64,000 bases of DNA from contig CM052360.1 of assembly GCA_028551475.1 (NCBI GenBank), positions 11,644,501 through 11,708,500 of the forward strand. The letters run 5' to 3'. Both the position numbers and the translations under genes were made by a program. Positions 46,442 to 59,800 of this stretch are shown piece by piece. This stretch comes from Casuarina equisetifolia. Lineage: Eukaryota; Streptophyta; Magnoliopsida; Fagales; Casuarinaceae. The notes under the pieces are model-generated. The model ran no database searches. It was given only the letters and a program-made list of their open reading frames with translations, and was not told the DNA's origin. The stretch's first letter is position 1. Each line of letters begins with the position of its first letter.

Positions 46442-46828
46442 TGTTAGGATCGACTCTATAAGAAGACACGTGGATAAAGAAGGGGCAAAAGAAAGAATTC
46501 ACATGAGGGCAGAGAAGGAAAACTGAACCAGCGAACAGGAAGAAAAAGGAAGAGACAGGGAAGATAGAGGCAACCATGAACACAAATCTTTACTCTTTTG
46601 TATTTACTTTTCTTGCGATTTACTCTTCCGTTGTATTTCCATTCCAGTCATTCTACTATGCTTTTACTTCCTGCTTTATTAGTTGATGAGAACTCTTGCT
46701 GCAGACCTTGTATTGTGTTGAGAATCTTTTTGTAAACAGGGAGCAAACTCAATATATTAGGGGAGACTCTGCCCGATTCTTCCCAAAATTTCATAGATCT
46801 TGATTTAGGGGCTAGAATAGTTCTAACA
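46442..46828 (+). repeat. Gypsy 5' LTR
   Basis: 387 bp, TG...CA ends; near-identical to the 3' LTR. Confidence 0.95.
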
Positions 46829-46829
46829 G

Positions 46830-46845
46830 TGGTATCCAGAGCCAA
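46830..46845 (+). promoter_or_regulatory. Gypsy primer-binding site
   Basis: 'tggtatccagagccaa' lies just after the 5' LTR and resembles a tRNA-Met site. Confidence 0.75.
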
Positions 46846-46876
46846 CGATCTAGCGCAGTTTGGTTCTATCAAAACC

Positions 46877-49800
46877 ATGGCTCAATCCATGGCTGATCAA
46901 GCTGCCCGTTTACAGCACTTGGAGGACCGGGTCTCCACGCTCATGGACACCCACGCTGAGCGTTTTTCAGGCTTCGAGGCTACCCAGAATCAAATGTTTC
47001 AATTGTTGTAATCCCTTGTGGCCTCACCTCCGGCCACCAGCCTCCCCCTGGCTTCAGTCGTGACCCCATCGCAGGCCCCCGCGGCACCCCCCGCACAGCC
47101 GTCCGTGCCAGTCACCACAGCAGCGCCCTCCTGGCGGGTCTCCGACGGTCCACACCACTACGTCGTGGTTGAGGATCTCACCAATGAGGCGTCGTCGCCC
47201 CCGGCTGTTTCCCCCACCGGCCACGCTGATTATCAATACATCAGCGGCCCCGCAGCGCCGGCGGTCATGGCAGTAGCGCCGGTCTCCCTCCCTTGCGGCC
47301 ACACCGGGCTCTCGTTCGGGTCCAGCGCCCCGGCCCTACAGCCCCACGGGCCTCCAGCCCTTAGGCCCCCTCTTGGCTTTGGACCCCAGCTCCGGGCCCC
47401 CTTGCCTTCCACCCGTACTTCCCTCCCTCATGGGTCCATCACGGAACCCAGAGCCACCGCTTTTTCGGGCCCCCCTTCTCACGGGCCACCCGTAGGCTGG
47501 CCTCCCCCTACTCTTGGCCTAGACTCTATACACGGCCCCACCCAGCCTCCAGCAACCTCCACCACCCATCAACGGCCCACCCCACTCCCTAATCACTCAA
47601 TTTTTTACCACCCCCCCACTCACGCTAACCCCCCTTGCTGCACCGCCACCCCCACTTACACTTCCCCCACCTGTTGCACCGTCACTCCCTCCCCCTACCC
47701 CACCTGCTGCCCCGGCCAGCACCCCCCTTCCACCATCACTTCCACCGCCCCACTCCTCCATTGTTGTGCACACCACCCTTCACCGAACCCACCGCACCCT
47801 CCTCCTGCTTCCACCACCTGCACCTGCGGCCACCCCTTGGCCACATCCCTCTACCCCTATTCCATGGGTAACCCAACCCCACCCTTTTCCGTCCACAACA
47901 GTCATACCCCATCACCCACCCCCCACCAGGCTTGTAACCACACTGCTCTGCACCAGGGGTGTTCGTCCCATGGCCCTTCCAACGGTACCAGCTGCTGTTG
48001 CCCCTCTACGGGGTCCCACTTTCACTGCCCTGGGGGTGATCCCCACCACGAAGTCAGCGTTCCTGCCAGCGACCCAGACACTTCTAACCGTGCCACTTCA
48101 GGTACTTTTGGCCACCGTAATCAACGTCCTCATTTTCCTAAATTTAAAGGTCCCTATCCCCGTGCATGGATTACTAGTAGTGAATTTTACTTTCGCTTCG
48201 ACCCCATGGATGAGTTCCAAAAGGTCGAATATGCGGTTATTCATTTCAAGGAGGAAGCGGCTGAGTGGGTTGGAAATTATCTAAGAGATAAAGGCCGTGT
48301 GTCTTGGGCTCAGTTCAAGCTTGATCTGTGTGACAAATTTTTGGTTGAGGAGATCGGAGGAGCTGTGGGCGAGCTCCATTTACTGCGACAGACCTCTACG
48401 GTCCATTGTTATGTGCAAGAGTTTGACCGCGTGCGGTATCAGGTCCTAGCCGAGAATCCTGGCTGGCCAGATTCTGCCTTTTTGACCATCTTCTTATTGG
48501 GCCTTAAGGATGACGTGCGTTCTGCTGTCATTTTATCTCGGCCCCGTGACTTGAAAGATGCTTTTCACCAAGCCCGGTTGCAAGAAAAGCTGGTCACACC
48601 TCGCAGTAAGCCCCCTTTCGTGGATGCGCTGGGCGCTACCTGCCCTTCTCTGAGCTCCCTTTCCCACACAGTTGGAGACCGTTCTTGGAATGGTCAGAAT
48701 TCTAGGCCTCGAGACCGTATGCGCTTCTCTACCAGACGCATTACGGACGCTCAGATGCAAGCTCGCCAAGCTCAAGGACTATGCTACCACTGTGACGAGA
48801 AGTGGACAAAAGGGCATGTTTGCAAAAAGAAACATTTATTCCTATTGGTTGACTCCGAGGATGCTGAGGACTCACCTGACAGTGAGCTGACTCTAGTACA
48901 ACATCTTCCCGAGGACCACGACGACCCTGTAGTTGAGGATGTCCTCTCTATACATGCCATGTCTGGGGGTTCTTCCTCGAGATCTTTCAAGTTAGTGGCT
49001 TTCTAGGGCAAGTCCCGCATTAACATGCTTTTTGATACAGGGGCCACACATAATTTTGTGGATGAAGAATTAGCCCGTAGATTGGGCTGTCACTTGGAGG
49101 AGATCAAACCCTTTCGGGTTCAAATCACCGGGGATCACTAGTTACACGGGCATCTTAAGTGCAGTAATTTCTGTTGGAGTCTTCAGGGCCACCAATTCAC
49201 CATGGAGGTTCGGTTATTACCACTTGGGGGCTGTGATGCAGTGCTAGGTATGCAGTGGGTGACACGGGTGAACCCCATCAGCTTAGATGTGGTACAGAAC
49301 ACCCTAACCATTCATCTTGACGGGAAACCGGTGGTGTTAGCTGGTGCACGCAGCACGGGTCCTACATTGGCAGCCATCAGCGGCCCCAGCTTTTGTCGTT
49401 GGATAACAAACCACCCACACTGCATGATGGGGCAATTGAGGAGCATTGAAAGTGTCCAGAAGCTTGAGGTTCCTGTGGAATTAGAAGGACTGTTAAACGA
49501 GTTTGGGGATGTGTTTGAGTCCCCTGCTCAACTTCCACCGAGCTGGGAATTTGACCATCATATTCCTCTACGGGAGGGGAGTGCACCGATCAACGTGCGA
49601 CCGTACCGCTATCCTTATGTGCAAAAGGCAGAAATCGAGAAGATGGTTGAGGAGATGCTCGATACGGGGGTCATTCGCAACAGTTCAAGTCCCTTTGCGT
49701 CACCGGTGTTACTAGTCAAAAAACATGATGGCAGTTGGAGATTTTGTGTGGACTACCGGGCTCTCAATGAGTTGACCGTTAAGGACAAGTTCCTAATTCC

Positions 49801-52304
49801 AGTTATTGATGAACTCTTGGATGAGCTCCATGGGGCAACATGGTTTTCAAAACTAGACCTATGGTCGGGCTATCATCAGGTGCGAGTATTTCCCCCAGAC
49901 ATACCCAAAACAGCGTTTAGGACGCATCAGGGTCACTATGAGTTTCTCGTGATGCCGTTCGGATTGACTAATGCCCCAGCCACCTTCCAGGGCCTCATGA
50001 ACCACATTTTCCGACCCCACCTACGGAGGTTTGTACTTATATTCTTTGATGACATCCTGGTGTACAGCCCCACTTAGGAGAGTCATGTGCAACATTTACA
50101 GATTGTGCTCCAGCTGCTTCGCGACCACAAGCTTTATGCCAAGAGAAGTAAGTGTGCTTTCGCCCAAAGGAGAATTGATTACTTAGGCCACATCATTTCA
50201 GGAAACGGCATTGAGGCAGACCCCAAGAAAATAGAGGACATTCTAGCTTGGCCGCGCCCCACTATGGTTAAGGCCTTGAGAGAGTTTCTGGGCCTGACAG
50301 GCTATTATCGAAGATTTGTTAAGGACTATGGGCAAGTCAGTTGACCCTTGACACAAATGTTAAAGAAGGACAATTTCCAGTGGTTCGAGGAAGGCCTACA
50401 AGCCTTTGACAAGTTGAAACAAGCAATGAGCTCTACACCGGTATTGGCCACACCAGACTTCACGCGACCCTTTGTAGTAGAGACTGACGCATGCTATGGC
50501 GGTATTGGGGCAGTTTTGATGCAGGAAGGCAGACCCATTGCCTACCTTAGTAAGGCTCTCGCCCCCAAACACTTGGGTCTCTCTACTTACGAGAATGAGT
50601 TACTTGCGATTGTGATGGCAGTGCAGAAATGGCGGTCTTATCTTTTGGGTACCCGTTTTATTGTCCATACTGACCATAGTAGTCTCAAGCATTTGTTAGA
50701 GCAACGTGTGACCACTCCAGCCCAACATAAGTGGCTCACCAAGCTGCTTGGCTTTAATTATGAAATTCAACACAAAAGAGGAACAGAAAATAGGGCTGCT
50801 GATGCTCTCTCTCGACTTCCAGCCGACCTTGAGAATCTAGGATTGTTGGTTGTGTCGGTGTTACAACCCAGTTGGGTGCATGAGATCGTTCAGAGCTATG
50901 CTGGGGACTCTCAGATGCAAGAGATTATAACAGAATTGCTGGTAGATTCTGCAGCCCGCCCAGATTACCGCTTGGTCAAAGGGGGTACTCCGCTTCAAGG
51001 ATAAAATTGTGGTGGGTAACCACGGATCACTGAGAGATCAAATCGTGAAACAACTACATGACTCGAGTATTGGGGGCCATTCAGGAATTTGGGGCACACT
51101 GAAACGAGTGCAACAACAATTTAATTGGGCCGCGATGCGCCACACAGTCCAGACTTGGGTGGCCCAATGTGATATATGTCAGCGGTACAAATCTGAACGT
51201 GTTCCGTCCCCCGGGTTGTTACAGCCCCTTCCGGTCCCAATGGAAGCTTGGCAGGATATTTCCATGGATTTTATTGAGGGGCTCCCTCGCAGTGAGGGTA
51301 AGGACACTGTGCTGGTGGTGGTTGATCGATTCACTAAATACGCCCACTTTCTTGCCATGAGTCACCCCTTTACTGCTGCACAAGTGGCCACAGTCTTCAT
51401 GGATGGGGTGGCTAAACTCCATGGGGTGCCCAGTACCATTGTGAGCGATCGTGACCCCCTTTTTGTTAGTCAGTTCTAGGAAGAGCTATTCCGCATTTTA
51501 GGAGTGAAGTTGCTGCGCAGCTCCTCGTACCACCCGCAAACCGATGGCCAAACCGAGAGAGTCAACCAGTGCCTCGAGCAATACTTACGATGCTCTAGCG
51601 GTGAACGCCCCAAGAAGTGGCACTCGTGGCTGCCCCTTGCGAAGTGGTGGTATAACACGAACTATCACACTGCGTTAGAGATGACACCATTCGAGGCCCT
51701 TTACGGTTGTCGTCCTCGCCAGCCTCCCTACCATAATTTTGAGCTCACCGGGGAGTCCGATGTGGATGATTTCTTGCGGGAGGGGGCTCATCGGCTCGAA
51801 TTGATCAGGGGACACTTGCAGAAAAGTCAAGCACGAATGCTGGTCCAGGCCAATAAGAAACGCTCGGAGAGGTCCTTTGTTGTAGGGGACTCGGTGTATC
51901 TTAAGATACAGCCCTATCGTCAGTATACCTTGTCGGAGAGGAGGGATTACAAGCTATCCCCCAGGTATTACGGGCCCTTTATGATCTCGGAGCGAGTTGG
52001 GATGGTCGCCTATCGCCTAGTGCTTCCCCCACATGCCCGTATACATCCAGTCTTCCATGTATCACAATTGAAGAAAGCTATTGGACAGAAGTGTCAGCTG
52101 TATCCTGGTGTTCCTGTCTTGGATGGGGAAGGACGACTCTTGGTGGAGCCCCAGAGGGTTTTGGAGCGTCGCTTAGTGCGGCGGGGCGATGGACCGGGCG
52201 TCGACTTGTAGATTCAATGGTCGGGGCACCCGGAGATAGCCCCTACATGGGAAGACATCGAGTACATCCGCCGCCAATTTCCATCCTTTAACATTAACCC
52301 TTGA
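46877..52304 (+). pseudogene. Gypsy gag-pol frame with seven stops and one frameshift
   Basis: The reading frame starts at 46877. It is interrupted by TAA 47009, TAG 49004, TAG 49139, TAG 50075, TGA 50342, a frame change near 50980-51008, then TAG 51477 and TAG 52209, with a terminal TGA at 52302. Visible domains: an N-terminal coiled segment; a long Pro/Ser/Thr/His-rich region (47018-48100); a gag domain; a CYHCDEKWTKGHVC zinc knuckle near 48783; protease DTGATHNF near 49036; RT with VDYRALNE and FFDDILVYS near 50046; RNase H near 50480-50800; integrase HHCC with CDIC near 51167 and the D, D, E residues at MDFIEG, SDRDP and GQTERV; and a chromodomain-like end. Non-autonomous. Confidence 0.92.
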
Positions 52305-52320
52305 GGACAAGGGTAGTTCG

Positions 52321-52333
52321 AAGGAGCGGGGAT
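52321..52333 (+). promoter_or_regulatory. Gypsy polypurine tract
   Basis: 'aaggagcggggat' directly before the 3' LTR. Confidence 0.75.
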
Positions 52334-52720
52334 TGTTAGGATCGACTCTATAAGAAGACACGTGGATAAAGAAGGGGCAAAAGAAAGAATTCACATGAGG
52401 GCAGAGAAGGAAAACTGAACCAGCGAACAGGAAGAAAAAGGAAGAGACAGGGAAGATAGAGGCAACCATGAACACAAATCTTTACTCTTTTGTATTTACT
52501 TTTCCTGCGATTTACTCTTTCGTTGTATTTCCATTCCAGTCATTCTACTATGCTTTTACTTCCTGCTTTATTAGTTGATGAGAACTCTTGCTGCAGACCT
52601 TGTATTGTGTTGGGAATCTTTTTGTAAACAGGGAGCAAACTCAATATATTAGGGGAGACTCTGCCCGATTCTTCCCAGAATTTCATAGATCTTGATTCAG
52701 GGGCTAGAATAGTTCTAACA
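52334..52720 (+). repeat. Gypsy 3' LTR
   Basis: 387 bp, same ends as the 5' LTR; followed by TSD GTAGA. Confidence 0.95.
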
Positions 52721-52965
52721 GTAGATGGATGAAACGCCGAAGAAGGAAGCCATTTCTTGCGAGCAGATTATGGCTGCTCAAACTCGGAAGAGAAGAGAAA
52801 TGTAAAGATATTATGAGGCGGCGTTTTCTTTTACTGGGTAGTGGGGATGGGGCGAGGAACACTGAAGAGCAGAAAGTGGGGGAGATAAGGCCACGCACCC
52901 TCTTGAAAATGTATGGCCTTTCAAACCTCCACCTCGGTTCTCTACTTAAACTGTCTGCCTCTTAA

Positions 52966-54153
52966 GGAGGCCGCGGACTCATCGAATGGCGAGGAGTGTT
53001 ATTTCTAGATATCCCTGGAAGATGACACGAAGATTTTTCTTCGATATTTTCAGGCCTGGCTAATGGGGCCATCACGCTGGCTGGGCAACTCAAAGTTAGT
53101 CATAAACTTTTTCATCATTTACATATCAAAATACGAAGTCTACTTCTCCTTTGATCGTTGCATTGCCAATGAACGACAACACACATCATACTGTCATCCT
53201 GTGGAGATTAAGCATAAGTATTTTACTAATCACCTGTAGGTTCAGTGCATCGCCCGCCATACAAAGTAATATTTGCAACGCCTGGAAGAAATTCATTAGT
53301 ACCAAGTTTTGGAACCTTTTTTTTTTTTAAATCTTTAAATGATTGTTTATTTCTAGTTAAATCTTTTCTATGGTACGTTTAGCTGATTCAATTGATCAAT
53401 GAGAATTAGCAGTTTTGTTGTGTTAGTATCTTAGTTTTTACTAAGTTCTTAAGCTTTTAGCAATAAAATTTATTACCGCCCAGTTTCTCAGTTTGATTCA
53501 AATCTATTAGTGGCTGTTAATTGATTCCAGCCGGCAATCTCAATTCTCCACATCGCAAATCTCCTGCAGTTGGAACTCCCTTTCAACAAGTCTGATGTTC
53601 CACGGCAATTTTGCATCCAGCAAAGCGGGAAACCAGAAGTGGAAGAACTAGTGCATCCAGGAAAGCGGTAAACCGGAAGTGGAAGAACTAGATAGTTGGA
53701 TATTCATCAACTCATTTGTCATGCAGCTTTGTGACCTGGAGAGTACATCCTTAATTTGACAGTCTCAAAGCTTAAAATATTTGGCCGGACAGTGTAAGTG
53801 AGTCATAGCCGGTGCAGGGCAGGAAAATGCCAACCACTACATTTCTAAATAAAAATTTCTTCCAACTCATAATCAGAGGCATTCCAGCAAATTTCAGCCG
53901 TGATTGCAGAGTAGCAAAAAGAAAATTTTATGTACTAATCGAATAGGTTACATAATTAAGTCCTTTCACATAAAAAATGCATCGATCACAACTGCCAGCA
54001 AACTTTCTCAACTCCACTAAACTGCAAATATAGAATTAACATTTAATACCACAATTAGACGACTACCAACCCAGGTCAGTGCCCCGATCGGAGTAATAAA
54101 TCTTCTCTCCCTCATATAATCTGTAAAACACGTTTTCCACTTTGAACTCATGC
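52966..54153. other. Non-coding, with a 40-bp tandem duplication
   Basis: No gene. About 53610-53692 contains two near-identical copies of a 40-bp unit beginning 'tgcatccag' and ending 'gtggaagaactag'. Confidence 0.55.
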
Positions 54154-56366
54154 TTATGCAGATTCAACATCAGAATCATTTGGCCTTTCCATTTACAATT
54201 CAAATTCCTCAGGCCTCCATCTGCAGATCAAGTGAAGCCGCAAGGTAGCCATCATGATCCCCAACAATCTCTGAAACCAAGAAAGCTTAATCACATCAAT
54301 TTCTTCAATCTTTAATTTTAGATAGAAATAAATTGGAGGAACAAATACCCAATTGTCCTGTCATCAAACTAATGGAGCTGTAATGTGCAACTCAATAACT
54401 ATTAGACTGAACAACTCTTGAGAGGATATGCTACTTGGAGGAATTGCCATTCCTAAGGTTTGAAGATTCCTTGGAGAAAACTACTTTTGGAACACTAATT
54501 CAGAGAAAGCTACATGCTTAAGTATCATGCAGTATATAAAATGCGAAGTTTTGTGCCCCGATCATTTGTCTTCACCTGCACTTTTTCAAAGCAATTCATC
54601 CACGCCACAAATGCAATTTCATGGTTATCAAGGACTTGGAAGCAGAGTATGGATTTGATGTCACAGAATTTAAAGGAATATCTCCTTTGCAGCTTGATTT
54701 GTAAGCTGATGTTTGCTGCAGAAATTAGTTCATTTAGAAGAAGAGGAACATCCATACTCAAGATAATAAACCTAGTAATACCTGCGTCATGTTTTATGTC
54801 TGTTGCCGGTCTAGTACTCAACATGGCATAGTTACCAGCAAATTGATGGATTCAAATCTCATGAGGTGTACCTGAGAATATTTGTAAATAGTTTCGTTTG
54901 AATTTGGACTACTTTCAAGTCCTATCTTCCTTGAACTTTATTTTACTTCTGGTGGTTGTCCCCATCTATCTTGCACAGTGTGTTTTTGGATACATGATAC
55001 TTACCATTATCCTCTAAAACAAAAAACAGTTTCTTCCACCTTTTATTTCGAATACAAAGAAACAACTAATACCAGTGCTAACAGCTCCCTCTCCTACTCA
55101 AGCACAAAACTCTGGAGGATGGGAGAATCAATAAAACTTTATTGCCTGTCCCATTTAATGACATTTATGATTTGCACAACTTAGACAGAAGCTTAAACGG
55201 TTTGGGGGGAGGGGGGAGCTCCCCCTCCCACTCCCACTCAAGCACAAAACTCAAAAGGATGGGGGAATCATTAAAACTTTATTGTCTGTCCCATTTAATG
55301 ACATTTATGCTTTGCACAACTTAGACAGAAGCTTAAACAGTTGAGGGGGAGGGGGGAGAGGGGTGGTGTGAAGGCCCTTTAATGCAACCAAATTGAAAAA
55401 TTGAAAATATGTCAATTCACCAAAGGACACTACTGGAACTGATATCATGCATGTGCAAGTAAAGATTAATCCTAGCACAATGACTATGAAAAACATCATC
55501 ATCATGATGGGGAAGTCTAGCTAACTCATTAATAAAGATTTGAGACCATGGAACTAACCAGTATGCGAGATGACTCCAATGGATAAAGGCTTTCCCTCCT
55601 CACAAACAACAAAGTCCGAAACAAGCTCCACAACACCTCTACACCATGAATGATACAAAGCCTTTCATATGCATGTAAGTGACAGAAAGCAGAAGAAAGC
55701 AACTATGCACCTTTGTTCAACCGCACAGGCATCCCTTGCTTGCGTAGGAAGGGCTCCACCTTATGAGTAAATTGCTCTAGAGGACCTTCCTTAAGCTCCA
55801 CTTGTGACATCAAGGGGTAAATTTAAGCATATGTGAACTATATTGCAGTAGTGATACACGTATAAAGAAAACTTAAATTGCCAGCTCACAAGAATAACAT
55901 AACCTAAAAAGAGTAACTTCCCAACATAAAGTGTAGCATGAGTTATCAAAAACAACTCAATGCACAATTTATATGCAAATTTTAGATCATCAAATCTTTC
56001 TTTGATGAAAAAAATAATTGCATATGAGACTAACCTTCTCTGTTGCCGTACTTCCCATCATTGCAAAGTCATATTCCTCATACTCATTAAACATCCTACA
56101 AAATCATAATAAAAAGAAACACAATAAAAAAAGATATTATTTGCAAATAAATAAATTTAGTGGAAGAAAAACGAAGGGGAAAAAAATCAATTTTTGTATT
56201 CATCATTCTAAGACCACAAAACTAAAAACTAAATCCTCTCTCAAATCAACTTCTCACATAAAGCAATGGAAGCATAAGGGTTCACAAAGCAAGACCTCTC
56301 AAACTTACCTTCAACCACTTCCTTTGGCAAATTGATAAAACAAAGCCCAGTATTTCCAAGTAGAAG
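54154..56366 (-). pseudogene. MRTO4-like (mRNA turnover 4) pseudogene, 5' truncated
   Basis: Five exon-like pieces on the minus strand match the C-terminal two-thirds of plant MRT4, an L10/P0-related ribosome-assembly factor. They are 56366-56309 (LLLGNTGLCFINLPKEVVE), 56095-56035 (MFNEYEEYDFAMMGSTATEK), 55800-55711 (VELKEGPLEQFTHKVEPF...LNK), 55636-55559 (GVVELVSDFVVCEEGKPL) and 54270-54154 (RLLGIMMATLRLHLICRW). Splice sites survive, but the joins between pieces 1/2 and 2/3 are each one base out of phase, and piece 4 loses a base after KPLS. TAA at 54193-54195 stops the frame before the old end (DSDVESA). N-terminal exons are absent; the tandem array begins beyond. A dead gene. Confidence 0.87.
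55096..55360. repeat. 140-bp tandem duplication in the MRTO4-like pseudogene intron
   Basis: Two copies starting 'actcaagcacaaaactc' at 55096 and 55236. Each ends in a G-rich tract ('ggggggaggggggag' type). It lies in the last intron of the pseudogene. Confidence 0.9.
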
Positions 56367-56873
56367 CTAATGGGGAAAAACAATCAAAACAAAAGGCATT
56401 ACAACAACAGATGATCAATTTGACAAAGATAAAGATGGGATGATTAAGAAAGAAAGCTTTCCTGATCAAACTTACAATACATGGTCTGTATTTGGTGTGA
56501 GTGCATATAGTGGTGGGTTATGGGTGGCAGCCTTATAGGCTGCATCGGGCTTGGCAAATGAAGTAGGTGATAAGAGTTATGAGGATTACTTTTGGCTCAA
56601 ATTTTAGAAGGCAAAAGCTGTGTATGAGAAACTATGGAATGGTTCGTACTTCAATTAAGATGGCAGTGGAGGAAATACAAGTGCATCTATTCAAGCCAAT
56701 CAATTGGCTGGACAATGGTATGTTGAAACCAAATAAACCATTTAGAGTAATTTGATTATTGTATTCTCCAATACCATTTAGCACCCACTGTGTCTATTTT
56801 TGTGTATTTGCACAAGTATGCTTGTGTTTATATTGGATTTTGTTCTTAAAAAGTCAAGAAAAAATGCTTTGAT
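56367..56873. other. Non-coding flank of the tandem array
   Basis: No gene recognised. A 62-codon frame at 56567 has no known relatives that I can name. Confidence 0.45.
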
Positions 56874-59800
56874 TTTCTTATCTAAGGTTAGGGAGATATT
56901 TTCAATCAATTATACTTTCAATAATGTATTTGCATGATCAACAATATATAAATGTACTGGAACATATAAAAAATTATTATATATTAGTGAATACCATTTC
57001 AAAAGATTAAGTCACTTTTTTAATGGGATTAGAAGTTTCTATCTACTGGCTTTGTAGGTATGATAGAGCATATAGTCTTCTACCGATTGTTGATGAAGAT
57101 AGGCTAGAAATGCACTAGAAATGGTCTATAATTGAAATGTGTTAAAGTTCAAGGATGGAAGGAAGGTAAGGTGCTGTGAATGGGATGCTATTTGACCGAA
57201 GGGTTGACAAGTCATCCATGCACTCTAGATAAATTTGGTTTAGAGCTACATATGGTGTTGTTGCAACAATATCCATAAAGATCTGTTTGACATGACATTT
57301 CATATTGCAAATGAAATCTATGAAGCTGTGTGGTCTAAAGGACTCTAGCAATGTCCAACTCACGTTAGACTATCACCGATGTTGGATGCCAACTCTCCAT
57401 CCATGCTTCATCCTGTACAAATAAAAAAATAGATTAAATAGGTATTTATCTAAGGTCAGGGAGATATTTTTAATTAATTATACTTGTAATAATGTGTTTG
57501 CATAACCAACAATATATAAATGTACTGAAGCATATAAAAAATTATTGTATGATAGCGAATACTATTTCAAAAAATTAAGTCACTTTCTTAGTAGGACTAT
57601 AAGTTTCTATTTATTGACTTTGTAGGTATGATAGAGCATGTGGTCTTATACTGATTGTTGATAAAGATAGGCTAGAAATGCATTAAAAATGGTCTATAAT
57701 TGCAATATGTTGAAGTTCAAGGATGGAAGGCAGGGTGCTATGAATGGGATGCTATTTGACAGAAGGGTTGACAAGTCATCCATGCACTCTAGAGAAATTT
57801 GGTCTAAAGTCACATATGGTGTTGTTGCAACAATATCCATGAAGATATGTTTAACATGGCATTTCAAATTACAAGTGAAATCTATGAAGCTGTGTGGTCT
57901 AAAGGATTCTAGCAATGTCTAACTCACGTCAGACTATCACCGATGTTAGATGCCAACTCTCCATCCATGCTTCATCTCGTGCAAATCAAAAAACAAATCA
58001 AATAGGTATTTATCTAAGGTCAGGGAGATATTTTCAATCAATTATACTTGCAATAATGTGTTTGCATGACCAACGATATATAAATGTACCGGAGCATATA
58101 AAATATTATTGTATGCTAATGAATACCATTTCAAAAAATTAAGTCACTTTCTTAGTGGGACTAGAAGTTTCTATCTACTACCTTTGTAGGTATAATATAA
58201 CATGTGGTTTTCTACCATTGTTGATGAAGATAGGCTAGAAATGCATTAGAAATGATCTAAAATTGCAATGTGTTGAAGTTCCACGATGGAAGGCAAGGTG
58301 CTATGAATGGGATGCTATTTGACCGAAGGGTTGACAAGTCATCCATGCACTCTAAAGAAATTTGATTTGGAATCACATATATTGTTGTTGCAACAATATC
58401 CATGAAGATATGTTTGACATGACATTTCATATTGTAAATGAAATCTATGAAGCTGTGTGGTCTAAAGGACTCTAGCAATGTCTAACTCACGTTAGACTAT
58501 CACCGATGTTGGATGCCAACTTTCCATCCATGCTTTATTCCGTGCAAATCAAAAAACAGATCAAATAGGTATTTATCTAAGGTCAGGGAGATATTTTCAA
58601 TCAATTATACTTGTAATAATGTATTTGCACGACCAATGATATATAAATGTACTAGAGCATATAAAAAATTATTGTATGCTAATGAATACCATTTCAAAAA
58701 ATTAAGTCACTTTCTTAGTGGGACTAGAAGTTTCTATCTACTGGCTTTGTAGGTATGATAGACCATGTGGTCTTCTACCGATTATTGATGAAGATAGGCT
58801 AGAATTGCACTAGAAATGGTCTACAATTGCAATGTGTTGAAGTTCAAGGATGGAAGGTGGGGTATTATGAATGAGATGCTATTTGACTGAAGGGTTGACA
58901 AGTCATCCATGCACTCTAGAGAAATTTGGTCGGAGTCACATATAGTGTTGTTGCAACAATATCCATGAAGATATATTTGACATGGCATTTTAGATTGCAA
59001 GTAAAATCTATGAAGTTGTGTGGTCTAAAGGACTCTAGTAATGTTCAACTCACGTCAGACTATCACCGATACTGGATGCCAACTCTCCATCCATGCTTCA
59101 TCTCATGCAAATAAAAAAACAGATCAAATAGGTATTTATGAAATGAGTGAAGGAACAAGAATAGAAAAATGTCAGACCTTATGCTTTTTAAGGAGTTGGA
59201 AGCAAAGAAACTAGAATAGAAAAAAAATCTTGCAAACTTCAAACTTATGCAGACCATATGAAACAGTGCCAATTCATTAATAAAGGCCACTTCATTGGCT
59301 ATAAATATGTTTTTTCTCCTGTCATTTCTTTTTCACTCTTATTCCAATATTAACTAAAGTTTTTCTTATACTCCAAACATTTCTCTCATCTTAATATATT
59401 TTGACTTGCATGTCATAAATTAAATCATACTAGTTGTCAAAAGAATTGGTTAAAAAAAGTTTATACTTGTAATAATGTGTTTGCATAACCAATGATATAT
59501 AAATGTACTGAAGCATAGAACATTTATTGTATACTAGTAAATACCATTTCAATTTACTCGTTCTAAACACTAGAAGTGAGAGAATTAAGTTCCCAGGCTG
59601 TAATGGAGTCTTAAGTTTTCTTCTTAATTTGTCACATATGATTCCTTTATTTTAAGTCACTTTCTTAGTGGGATTAGAAGTTTCTATCTACTGGCTTTGT
59701 AAGTATGATAAAGCATGTGATCTTCTATTGATTGTTGATAAAGATAGGCTAGAAATGGTCTACAATTGCAATGTGTTGAAGTTCAAGGATGGAAGGCGGG

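Larger units (their letters stand above)
46442..52720 (+). mobile_element. Full-length Ty3/gypsy LTR retrotransposon, 6279 bp
   Basis: 387-bp LTRs (TGTTAGGA...TCTAACA), a primer-binding site, gag, protease, RT, RNase H and integrase in gypsy order, a polypurine tract and TSD GTAGA. By eye the LTRs differ at five positions (about 1.3%). The C-terminal IQWSGHPEIAPTWEDIEYI segment after integrase looks like a chromodomain, suggesting a chromovirus. Confidence 0.96.
46259..52965 (+). pseudogene. 140-codon open frame split by the gypsy element
   Basis: When the 6.3-kb element and one TSD are ignored, 46259-46441 joins 52726-52965 in a single open frame of 140 codons. The upstream half contains GFQDLMRETYRIRARKAK and the downstream half starts WMKRRRRK. 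It is very basic. I do not recognise it, and it could be a chance frame or an exon of a longer gene. Confidence 0.35.

Noticed and set aside
47635..48284. Long alternative-frame ORFs in the C-rich gypsy gag region
   Set aside because: Low stop density is a by-product of C-rich composition; the real frame is defined by the gag and zinc-knuckle homology downstream.
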